A stretch of 64,000 nucleotides of DNA, from positions 177,851 through 241,850 of the forward strand of contig JAHCAM010000001.1 of assembly GCA_019634895.1 (NCBI GenBank). Direction: 5' to 3'. The stretch's first letter is position 1; each line of letters starts with the position of its first letter. The stretch is from Steroidobacteraceae bacterium (lineage in GTDB: Bacteria; Pseudomonadota; Gammaproteobacteria; Steroidobacterales; Steroidobacteraceae). Below are positions 16,955-23,984 of this stretch, in pieces. The notes beneath the pieces are model-generated. The model searched no databases and had not been told where the DNA came from. It was given only the letters and a program-made list of their open reading frames with translations. Position numbers and translations under genes: made by a program.

Positions 16955-17770
16955 TCAGGGATCCGGGACGAAGCCGCCGGGGAAGGGCTCGGGCGTGCGC
17001 TTCGCGTAGCGGTACCTCGGCTTCGGGATCACGCCGCGGGCGACGAGGTTGCGGTACGAGTCGTAGCAGATCGTGATGACTGCGTCCGGGTGCTTGCCGG
17101 CGCGTTCGAAATCGACGTAAGTCGCGCCGGAATCGAGGCGCTGGCCGTGGCCGGTGCCCAGGCGCTCGTCACGCCTCGTCCGCTCCGCCGTGCCGCTGGC
17201 GGCATCCGCCTGTACCGGAGGGGCGGCCGCCTTGCCGGCCGTGCGTTCCTGCGGGATCGACGGCGGATCGAGCGGCTCGGCGGCCGCGGCAGGGACGGAA
17301 CGCTGCTCCAGCGCCATGGGCTGGCGCGGCCGCTCGCGGAACACGGCCACGCCGATCACGCCGACGTTGTCCGGCCGCCCGGTCCGGGCCGCGTAGGAGT
17401 CCGGCAGCGAGGTGAAATAGAACGCGGCGACTTCGGCCATGTTCTTGCGCCAGCCGTCGATGTCCACCGACCCATACGGATCGATCACGTAGCCACTCTG
17501 GCGCGGGCTGGCGGTCCGGCCGGTAATGACGTTGACGCCGTCCACGGACGTCACCGCCAGTACCCGCCCGCCGCCCTGGTTGCGGATGCGGATCTCGTAC
17601 TCATGGCCGGGTTCACCGGCGACGTGGCGCTGGCCGTCATGCCAGTACACCGGGAGCATGCGCTGGGCGGTCCGGTCAAAGACCTGCACGTCCACCGGTT
17701 GCCCGGCGAAGGCGGCGAGGGGTGCCAGCAGGGCCAGCAGGGCGGCGGCTCGGATCTTCGGACGGTTCAT
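16955..17770 (-). CDS. Periplasmic hypothetical protein
   Basis: A 271-residue protein with a signal peptide (MNRPKIRAAALLALLAPLAAFA-G). The first mature part (PVYWHDGQRHVAGEPGHEYE; IRIRNQGGGRVLAVTSVDGV) looks like a beta-sandwich; it contains VNVITGRTASPRQSGYVIDP, a motif I associate with uncharacterised exported proteins. A low-complexity Pro/Ala linker follows (about residues 150-195). The C-terminal part is basic and Pro-rich. I do not recognise a named family. It faces away from the brnA-like gene across a 114-nt gap. Confidence 0.65.
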   Translation of the reverse strand: MNRPKIRAAALLALLAPLAAFAGQPVDVQVFDRTAQRMLPVYWHDGQRHVAGEPGHEYEIRIRNQGGGRVLAVTSVDGVNVITGRTASPRQSGYVIDPYGSVDIDGWRKNMAEVAAFYFTSLPDSYAARTGRPDNVGVIGVAVFRERPRQPMALEQRSVPAAAAEPLDPPSIPQERTAGKAAAPPVQADAASGTAERTRRDERLGTGHGQRLDSGATYVDFERAGKHPDAVITICYDSYRNLVARGVIPKPRYRYAKRTPEPFPGGFVPDP

Positions 17771-17831
17771 GGTCGGCTCCGTTGAGGGGTGGGTCCTGAC
17801 ACATGCAACGCCGGCAAGCGGCTTCTCGGGT

Positions 17832-17843
17832 TTGTATATACAA
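17832..17843. promoter_or_regulatory. Palindrome TTGTATATACAA upstream of brnA-like gene
   Basis: A perfect 12-bp palindrome lies 42 nt before the ATG of the BrnA-like antitoxin. Antitoxins of this class usually repress their own promoter, so this is the best candidate operator. It is also close to the TTGTATACAA sites of the 28-33 kb region but has two more central bases. Confidence 0.5.
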
Positions 17844-17884
17844 TCGTCAATACCGTCGTATCCAGGCCACGCCGGAGTGCAGCC

Positions 17885-18163
17885 ATGGCCAAGGGATTCT
17901 TCTCCAGGTTCACCCGTTCGGGATCGGGCGAGCCCCCGGACAGGCCTGCCGCAGAACCGCCATCGGCGCCCGCCGCCCCGGCCGGCGAAATGGCCGAAAT
18001 CGCGCGGGAAATCGCTCGCCAGGGGCTGCCCTCGACGCCGCGGAAAGCCGCCATTTCGCTGCGCCTGGACGAGGACGTGCTCGAGTGGTTCAAGGCCGGC
18101 GGGCCGGGTTACCAGACCCGCATCAATGCGGTACTTCGCGCCTACAAGGACGCTGCCGGGTAG
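17885..18163 (+). CDS. BrnA-family antitoxin-like protein, no BrnT partner seen
   Basis: A 92-residue protein. The N-terminal half is a flexible Pro/Ala linker. Residues about 50-90 match the BrnA antitoxin family: RKAAISLRLDEDVLEWFKAG and GPGYQTRINAVLRAY, a ribbon-helix-helix DNA-binding fold. BrnA normally follows the RNase toxin BrnT. No BrnT-like frame lies upstream, where only a short promoter gap and a divergent gene are found. It may be an orphan regulator or a remnant of a toxin-antitoxin pair. A palindrome upstream suggests autoregulation. Confidence 0.82.
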   Translation: MAKGFFSRFTRSGSGEPPDRPAAEPPSAPAAPAGEMAEIAREIARQGLPSTPRKAAISLRLDEDVLEWFKAGGPGYQTRINAVLRAYKDAAG

Positions 18164-18345
18164 TCGAGGGCGCCGCCGTTAGCCCGGCCATTCGCGCCAG
18201 TGGCCGTTTTCGGGAGAAAAGCCTTGTCTGGCCGAGGCATGCAAAAAGACATGATGCGTAAACGCATCGCAAAATCGGCCATATTCCGGCGCTGGCGCAG
18301 TCCACGAAGCAGGGTATTGCGCGCCCCGGCTGCTACGATCCGCGA

Positions 18346-20319
18346 ATGTCGCGGTGCCTTGCCGCCATGTTCCTGGCAGCCGCCTGGTTGGCGCCGGGCA
18401 GCGCTGCCGCAGAGCCTCTCAAGCCCGCGATCGAGCGGGCCGTGCGGGCCGCGACCTTCGAGATCGTGGTGCCGAAGATCGCGGAGACGGACAGGATCGA
18501 ATACGAGCGCCCGTTGCCCTGGGACATGGTCCCGTTCTCGATCCGCAATGATCCCTACTATTCGATCGGTACGGCTTTCGCGATCGGGCGCAACGAGTTC
18601 GTCAGCGCCTCGCATGTGTTCGCTTCATGGGTGGGCAGCCTCTACGGCCAGCCCCTGCTGCGTTCGGCGGCCGGGACGATCCATGAGATCGACCGGGTCC
18701 TTAAGTTCTCCGGCCACCAGGACTTCGTCGTTTTCACGCTGAAGGACCCGCCCACGGTCCGCCCGCTGCAGGCCGCGACCGGGCCGGAAATGAACTCCGA
18801 GGTGCACGCGGTCGGCAATGCGCTTGGCGACGGCATCGTCATCCGCAGCGGCCTCCTGACCTCCGAGACCCCGGAACAGGAGGATGGCCGCTGGCGCTGG
18901 TACCGGTTCTCTGCGGCCGCGTCCCCCGGCAACAGCGGAGGTCCGCTGGTGAATGGCGAGGGCCGGGTCATCGGCGTGATCGTCGCGGCCTCTCCGGCCG
19001 AAAACCTCAATTTCGCGCTGCCCATCCGGCACGTCCTGGAAAACCCCGCGGGAGCCGCCCGCATCGAAATGCGGCTGAATTACCAGCTTCCCGTGATGCC
19101 GTTCGGGGTCACCGACAACCTGCGCCTGGAGATCCCGCTGCCACTCGGGCTGCCGGAGCTGGCCAGCCGGCTGCTGGACGGGATGAACGGCCACGGCGAC
19201 CGGGTGCGGGACCGCTACCGTTCCGAGCTGGCAGACCGACTGTTTCCGCGAAGCCCGGCCGCTGCCCGCATGACGCTTCAACCGTACGATGCCCGGACCC
19301 CGCGGATCATCCGCTATGGGGACGACCGGGAATGGAGCCCGGACGAGCTGTCCGGCAAGACCACGGCCGCCCTGCCGCATGGGGGCGAGGTCCTGGCGGG
19401 AGCGATCGCCGGCACGGCCGTCGTGCGGGTCCGCAAGCCGGACAACCAGGCGCTGGCCGGCCTGATGGCGAATTCCCGGATGCAGATGGACATGGCGCTC
19501 AAGGCCGTCACCTGGGCGCGCCAGATCGGCAGCGAGTGGGTGCGCATCATTTCGTTGGGACCTGCCGATCGGGACGAACGCTTCGAGGATGGCTACGGCC
19601 GGCGCTGGCAAGTGCGTACCTGGCGGCTGGATCCAATGGACCTGGTGGCGGTGGCGCTGCTCATGCCGGTGCCCGACGGGTTCGTGGCGTTGATGCGGCT
19701 GTCACCGACCGGCCGCGGCCACGCCAACGTCGAGGAGCTCAAGTTCCTGGCCGACTACCTGTACCTCACCTACGGCGGCACGCTGCCTCAATGGCAGGAG
19801 TTCATGGCGCTCGGCGACCTGCGGCCGCGCGTGTTCGATGAGGTGTCGATCGAGTACGCGGCCGACCGGAGACTGAGATTCCGCTCGCCGCGGTTCGAGT
19901 CGCTGATCCTGAACGTCTACGCCGACGTCAGCGACCGGAGCACGCTCACGCTCGAGACCGGATACCTGGTCGAAGGAGAGTCCGTCGTCTGGGACATCAC
20001 CGGGCTCCGGTTCAGCGAAGATGCGCAGAATCCGTTCAGCTGTTCGATCCGCCGCCAGGCGCGGGTACCTCCGGAGATCGGCGGCACCCTGCGCCGCGAC
20101 TGGCTGCGCATGGTCGAGCGCGCGCCGCCGTACGATGCACGGCCGCACCTCGACGATCGCTATCCGCGGGTCCGCAAGGTGTACGCACCGCCATCGGCGC
20201 CGGGGGAGGAACCCGCGTTCGTGTACGACGTGGGTTTCCGCGTCGAGACCTTCATGGACCTCGAGAGCCTGCGCCTGGTGCACGCGCAATTCCAGGCCGG
20301 TTTCCGGTTGCGCGAGTGA
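18346..20319 (+). CDS. Secreted trypsin-like (S1) serine protease with large C-terminal extension
   Basis: A 657-residue exported protein with a signal peptide ending near AAA-E at residue 23. The chymotrypsin-fold domain (about 35-230) shows His90 in VSASHVFAS, Asp126 in GHQDFVVFTL and Ser197 in SPGNSGGPLV. The remaining 420 residues have no recognisable domain; they include WARQIGSEWVRIISLGPADR and a region rich in beta-like segments. There is no PDZ domain, so it is not DegP/HtrA. The 182-nt gap upstream contains a small inverted repeat (GATGCG/CGCATC, 18253-18268) and no gene. Confidence 0.85.
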   Translation: MSRCLAAMFLAAAWLAPGSAAAEPLKPAIERAVRAATFEIVVPKIAETDRIEYERPLPWDMVPFSIRNDPYYSIGTAFAIGRNEFVSASHVFASWVGSLYGQPLLRSAAGTIHEIDRVLKFSGHQDFVVFTLKDPPTVRPLQAATGPEMNSEVHAVGNALGDGIVIRSGLLTSETPEQEDGRWRWYRFSAAASPGNSGGPLVNGEGRVIGVIVAASPAENLNFALPIRHVLENPAGAARIEMRLNYQLPVMPFGVTDNLRLEIPLPLGLPELASRLLDGMNGHGDRVRDRYRSELADRLFPRSPAAARMTLQPYDARTPRIIRYGDDREWSPDELSGKTTAALPHGGEVLAGAIAGTAVVRVRKPDNQALAGLMANSRMQMDMALKAVTWARQIGSEWVRIISLGPADRDERFEDGYGRRWQVRTWRLDPMDLVAVALLMPVPDGFVALMRLSPTGRGHANVEELKFLADYLYLTYGGTLPQWQEFMALGDLRPRVFDEVSIEYAADRRLRFRSPRFESLILNVYADVSDRSTLTLETGYLVEGESVVWDITGLRFSEDAQNPFSCSIRRQARVPPEIGGTLRRDWLRMVERAPPYDARPHLDDRYPRVRKVYAPPSAPGEEPAFVYDVGFRVETFMDLESLRLVHAQFQAGFRLRE

Positions 20320-20397
20320 CGGCGGGCGCGCGGCGGCCCTGTGTCATGGGCTTGCGCTCCGCTATGATGCGTATACCTATCTGAAGGTGCGCGGTTC

Positions 20398-21030
20398 ATG
20401 AAGGCGAAAAAACCCTCCGGCGGCGGGCGCAAGGCGTTGGCAAAGCGCGCGGCGAAGCCGCCACCGCGGGCCAGGCCGCGTCCGCAGCCGCAGGCGAAAT
20501 CGCGTCCCCAGCCGCCCGCGCCGCGCACGGCTGCAGCTGCGCCGGCGCCCGAGCAGGGGATGATCCTGCCGAAGGGCCGCGGCCGGCAGCGCGAGGCGAT
20601 CCGCGCCGAGACGCGCGCCTTCCCGCGCATGAAGCCGCAGGCAGTGCCGCGCGCCGGCTGGATCCGCGCGATCCGCGATGCGCTCGGCATCTCGCAGTCG
20701 CAGATCGCCGCGCGCGTCGGGGTGTCGCGCGCGACGGTGCAGCAGTGGGAGCGCTCCGAGGCGCGCCGGCGCATCACCGTGCACAGCCTCGACCAGGTCG
20801 CGTCAGCGATGGGCTGCACGGTCGCGCTCGCGATCGTGCCGAAGGTCGGCACGCTCGACGACGTGCGCCGCCGCCAGGCGCGCGCCAAGGCGATCGCGAT
20901 CGTGAAGAAGGAAGACGCGCCGGAGGATCCGGATGCCGTCACCGACCTGACGGCTGCGCAGCTTCGACGCGTCGACCGCATCGTCGCCCGCCTGCTCCGC
21001 GGCAGCCCGCGCCGCCTCTGGAAGCCTTAA
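20398..21030 (+). CDS. XRE-type HTH protein resembling 'mobile mystery protein A'
   Basis: A 210-residue protein. The first 80 residues are a Lys/Pro/Ala-rich basic extension. From about residue 80 it matches the mobile mystery protein A pattern: GWIRAIRDALGISQSQIAAR, VGVSRATVQQWERSEARRRI and TVHSLDQVASAMGCTVALAI followed by VPKVGTLDDV. That family is a HTH regulator usually encoded with a Fic-domain partner (protein B) on mobile DNA. No Fic frame is adjacent here. The TAA stop (21028-21030) is supplied by the repeat that follows. Confidence 0.8.
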   Translation: MKAKKPSGGGRKALAKRAAKPPPRARPRPQPQAKSRPQPPAPRTAAAAPAPEQGMILPKGRGRQREAIRAETRAFPRMKPQAVPRAGWIRAIRDALGISQSQIAARVGVSRATVQQWERSEARRRITVHSLDQVASAMGCTVALAIVPKVGTLDDVRRRQARAKAIAIVKKEDAPEDPDAVTDLTAAQLRRVDRIVARLLRGSPRRLWKP

Positions 21031-21082
21031 AGGGGACGCGTCCAATTACCTCTTCAAGGGGTAATTGGACGCGTCCCCTTTA
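21028..21082. repeat. Inverted GGACGCGTCC repeat pair (cores 21034-21043, 21067-21076)
   Basis: Two inverted units separated by 11 nt form a hairpin with an arm of about 21 bp. The left end supplies the TAA of the HTH gene, and the right end supplies the TAA of the convergent CoA-transferase gene (21080-21082, minus strand). The pair may also act as a bidirectional terminator. Confidence 0.92.
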
Positions 21083-22303
21083 TCCGATGACGTGGTCGGC
21101 GCGCAGGCGCTGCAGCTCGTCGGCGGTGACGCCCAGCTCCTTGGAGAGCACCTCGTCCGTGTGCTGGCCGAGCAGCGGCGGCGGGTCGCGGTACTTCAGG
21201 GCGCTGCGCGAGAAGAGCACCGGGTTGCGCACCTGCGGCACCCGCCCGCCGCCCGGATGCGGCAGGTCGAAGCGCAGCTTGCGATGCTTCACCTGCGGTT
21301 CCTCGAACACCTGCGCGAGGTCGTTGATCGGGCCGCAGGGCACGCCCGCCTTCGCCAGCGCCTTGATCCAGGCGGCGGTCGTCTTCTGCCGACACAGCCG
21401 GTCGATCTGCGGAATCAGCGCCGCCCGGTGCCGCACGCGCGCGGCGTTGGTGGCGAACTTGGCGTCCCTGGCGAGCCCCGCCCGCCTGGCGACCCTGCAG
21501 AAGTCGGCGAACTGCCGGTCGTTGCCGACCGCCAGCATCAGGTAGCCGTCCTTTGTCGCAAATGCTTGATATGGAACGATATTTGGGTGGGCCGTGCCGC
21601 GGCGGCCCGGCGCCTTGCCGGTCACCAGGTAATTCAGAGCCTGGTTCGCCAGCGCCGCGACCTGGGTATCCAGCAGCGCAAGGTCGATGTACTGGCCCCG
21701 GCCGGAGAGCTCGCGCTCATATAAAGCCGCCTCGATCGCGTTCACGGCGTAGAGCCCCGTGATCAGGTCCGCGACCGCGACCCCGACCTTGACCGGCCCG
21801 GCGCCCGGCTCGCCCTCCGGCACGCCGGTCACGCTCATGAGCCCCGACAGGCCCTGGATCATCGCGTCGTAGCCGGCCTCGTCCTTGCGCGGCCCGTCCT
21901 GCCCGAAAGCCGAGATAGAGCAGTACACCAGCCGCGGGTTCAGGCGGTGCAGCGATTCCCAGCCGAGGCGGCATTTCGCGAGCGTGCCCACCTTGAAGTT
22001 CTCGATCAGCACGTCCGCGCGCATGGCGAGCGCGCGCAGCAGCTGCTGGCCGGCCGGCTTGGTGAAGTCCACCGCGATCGAACGCTTGCCGCGGTTGGTG
22101 CTCGCGTAGTACGCGGCCTCGCCGGTGTCGGCGCCCTGCGCATCGCGCACCCAGGGCGGGCCCCAGTGGCGCGTGTCGTCGCCGGCGCCGGGCTTCTCGA
22201 CCTTCCACACCGTCGCGCCGAAATCCGCCAGGCACTGCGTGGCCCAGGGACCCGCGAGGATGCGGCTGAGGTCGAGGACTCTGACGCCGGCGAGCGGGCC
22301 CAT
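21080..22303 (-). CDS. Class III CoA-transferase (CaiB/BaiF family)
   Basis: A 407-residue protein of full family length. The N-terminus MGPLAGVRVLDLSRILAGPW is the family start. ASTNRGKRSIAVDFTKPAGQ and LIENFKVGTLAKCRLGW follow, then YDAMIQGLSGLMSVTG, where the conserved aspartate that forms the acyl intermediate lies. It should move CoA between organic acids. It is the last gene of the minus-strand operon driven from about 28.9 kb. A second family member is divergent at 28970. Its stop codon lies inside the repeat pair. Confidence 0.92.
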   Translation of the reverse strand: MGPLAGVRVLDLSRILAGPWATQCLADFGATVWKVEKPGAGDDTRHWGPPWVRDAQGADTGEAAYYASTNRGKRSIAVDFTKPAGQQLLRALAMRADVLIENFKVGTLAKCRLGWESLHRLNPRLVYCSISAFGQDGPRKDEAGYDAMIQGLSGLMSVTGVPEGEPGAGPVKVGVAVADLITGLYAVNAIEAALYERELSGRGQYIDLALLDTQVAALANQALNYLVTGKAPGRRGTAHPNIVPYQAFATKDGYLMLAVGNDRQFADFCRVARRAGLARDAKFATNAARVRHRAALIPQIDRLCRQKTTAAWIKALAKAGVPCGPINDLAQVFEEPQVKHRKLRFDLPHPGGGRVPQVRNPVLFSRSALKYRDPPPLLGQHTDEVLSKELGVTADELQRLRADHVIG

Positions 22304-22318
22304 CGGGCAAAGGGATCG

Positions 22319-22537
22319 TCAGGCCGCCGCGGTCTCGACTTTTCCGGGAAGCCTGCTCAGGACGAGACGGTCGAGATCGACCTTGCGGCTGGCGGCGTCG
22401 ATGTCGATTCCGACCAGGTTGCCCGCGTCGTCATCGTCGAGCACGACGCCTTCGGAAATCTCCCGGCTCTCCGCGCTGGCATGGCCCGCGAGGTCGAAGC
22501 AGAGCGAACCGGTTTCCGGGTGGTAGTCGAGTCTCAT
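22319..22537 (-). CDS. DUF2283 family small protein
   Basis: A 72-residue protein with the DUF2283 pattern: a start MRLDYHPETGSLCFDL, a central EGVVLDDDDAGNLVGIDID with the conserved acidic turn, and a short C-terminal helix. Members are often encoded just after a DUF4258 protein, in an arrangement like toxin-antitoxin pairs. Here the start overlaps by 4 nt (ATGA) the end of what looks like a truncated DUF4258 frame. The next gene, the CoA-transferase, starts 15 nt downstream. Confidence 0.82.
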   Translation of the reverse strand: MRLDYHPETGSLCFDLAGHASAESREISEGVVLDDDDAGNLVGIDIDAASRKVDLDRLVLSRLPGKVETAAA

Positions 22538-22680
22538 GGCTTGAACCGCCGGTCGGGGAAGGCGTTGTGTATGGTCACCTTATCCTCGAGGGTAACAACC
22601 CTCAAGTAGCGATCGCCCGGTTCGGGAGTCCGGGCCCGGAAATGATTGTCGCCCTGCGGCTCGCGGCAATCCTGCCGCAG
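22534..22680 (-). pseudogene. Remnant of a DUF4258-like gene (C-terminal part only)
   Basis: The frame ending at 22534 encodes a C-terminal piece (RARTPEPGDRYLRVVTLEDK, VTIHNAFPDRRFKP) that looks like the end of a DUF4258-type protein. It has no plausible start codon after the stop of the isochorismatase gene (22682). Upstream the same frame only reads antisense-like sequence inside that gene. The N-terminal half therefore seems lost, while its usual DUF2283 partner is intact. A rare start such as CTG and a genuine mini-protein cannot be excluded. Confidence 0.5.
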
Positions 22681-22681
22681 G

Positions 22682-23311
22682 TCAGCAAGAACGCAGGCTT
22701 GCCAGGTAGGCGCCAGCCGCGCTGAGACCGATGACCTCCGCGTACTTCGCCTGCAGGTCGAACAGGTTCGCCTCGTGCGGCTCCGGATGGCGGTCGCCGA
22801 CCGCCTCGCGCACCACCAGCGGCACGAATCCGTGCTGGCAGGCATCCACCGCAGTCGCCCGCACGCAGCCGGAGGTGGAGACGCCCGCGATCAGCAATGT
22901 GTCCACGCCGATCGCCCGCAGCTGCGCAGCCAGCGGCGTGCCGAAGAATGCGCTCGCATACTGCTTCGTGATCACCGTCTCGCCGCCGCGCGGCTCGAGG
23001 CCTTCGGCAAATGCGGCGAGCGCGGGATTCCTGCCGCGCTCGAAGCAGGCGAGCGCGGGCAGCTTCCTGAAGAACACGCCGCCGTCCGCGCCGCCCGGCT
23101 CGTAGGAGACATTGGTATGGAACACCGGGATGCCGGCCTCGCGCGCGAGAGCGAGCAGCCTGGCCGCCGCCGCGCGCGCGTCCTCGACGCCCGCATAGAG
23201 CGGCGAGCCGGGTTCCAGGTAGGCGCGCACGAAATCGACGATCAGCAGCGCCGGCTTGCGGCCGGGCTGCAACGGCCTGCTGGCGGGTGCACGCGCGATG
23301 CCGGCAGACAT
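22682..23311 (-). CDS. Isochorismatase-family amidohydrolase, N-carbamoylsarcosine-amidase-like
   Basis: A 209-residue cysteine hydrolase. The triad is visible: Asp26 in ALLIVDFVRAYLEPGSP, Lys116 in TVITKQYASAFFGT and Cys149 in VSTSGCVRATAVDACQ, with the cis-peptide region GVSTSG just before the cysteine. The SGCVRATAVDA block is of the N-carbamoylsarcosine amidohydrolase type. In known creatinine and hydantoin pathways such an enzyme follows an ATP-dependent N-methylhydantoinase, and HyuA/HyuB are encoded upstream in the same operon. The actual substrate is not proved. It starts 10 nt after the GntR gene stop. Confidence 0.85.
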   Translation of the reverse strand: MSAGIARAPASRPLQPGRKPALLIVDFVRAYLEPGSPLYAGVEDARAAAARLLALAREAGIPVFHTNVSYEPGGADGGVFFRKLPALACFERGRNPALAAFAEGLEPRGGETVITKQYASAFFGTPLAAQLRAIGVDTLLIAGVSTSGCVRATAVDACQHGFVPLVVREAVGDRHPEPHEANLFDLQAKYAEVIGLSAAGAYLASLRSC

Positions 23312-23321
23312 CGCGGCGGTA

Positions 23322-23984
23322 TCAGCGGTTCAGCGCGCCGCGCGCCGCGTGGATGTGCGACAGCATCACCGACGCCGCCCAGTCCGGATCGCGGGCCTCG
23401 AGCGCGCGCACGATCTCGAGGTGATGCTGGGCGCTTCGCTGCAGGTCCTCGGGCGTGTACTTCTGGAAAGTGCGCATCATCAGCGGCGCCTCGATCAGCG
23501 CGGCGAGGGCGCGCGCGAGGCGCGCGCTCGCTGCCGCCTCCTGCAGGCGGCGATGGAACTGGCTGTTGAGGTCCGCGATGCGTTCGAGGTGGCCGGCGCG
23601 GCGCTCGACCGACTCGCGCAGTTGCGCCTCGGCGAGGCGCCGGAGTTCCGCGACCTGCTCCGCGGTCGCGCGCGTGGTCGCGCGCCGTGCGCCGTGCGAC
23701 TCCAGCATCGCGCGCAGGTCGAACACCTCGTCCGAGTCCTCCTCGGTCCAGGTGGTGACGACGGCGCCGAGGTTCGGCGTGAAATCGACGAGGCCCTCGG
23801 CGTCCAGGCGGCGCAGCGCCTCGCGCACCGGCGTGCGGCTGACGCCGACGGCGGTCGCGATCTCCTGCTCGGTGAGGCGGGCGCCCGCGAGGTAACGGCC
23901 GGCGATGATGCCGGAGCGCACCGCTTCATAGGCCCGGTCCACTGCGCGCACGGAAACGCCTCCCGGCCGCATTGTACCCATCAC
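23322..23984 (-). CDS. GntR family regulator with FCD domain
   Basis: A 220-residue repressor-type protein. The winged helix is seen in YEAVRSGIIAGRYLAGARLT and ATAVGVSRTPVREALRRLDA; the FCD ligand domain in VFDLRAMLESHGARRATTRA, with metal-binding-type histidines further on (NSQFHRRLQ; HHLEIVRALEARD). The start is GTG (23984) followed at once by ATG; the GTG overlaps the HyuB stop. It is embedded in the operon it probably controls. TTGTATACAA-like palindromes at the operon promoter and at two neighbouring promoters fit the operator type of FadR-subfamily regulators. Confidence 0.92.
   Translation of the reverse strand: MMGTMRPGGVSVRAVDRAYEAVRSGIIAGRYLAGARLTEQEIATAVGVSRTPVREALRRLDAEGLVDFTPNLGAVVTTWTEEDSDEVFDLRAMLESHGARRATTRATAEQVAELRRLAEAQLRESVERRAGHLERIADLNSQFHRRLQEAAASARLARALAALIEAPLMMRTFQKYTPEDLQRSAQHHLEIVRALEARDPDWAASVMLSHIHAARGALNR

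Noticed and set aside
18253..18268. Small inverted repeat GATGCG/CGCATC between the brnA-like and protease genes
   Set aside because: Only a 6-bp stem with no T run or second copy; too weak to call an operator or terminator.
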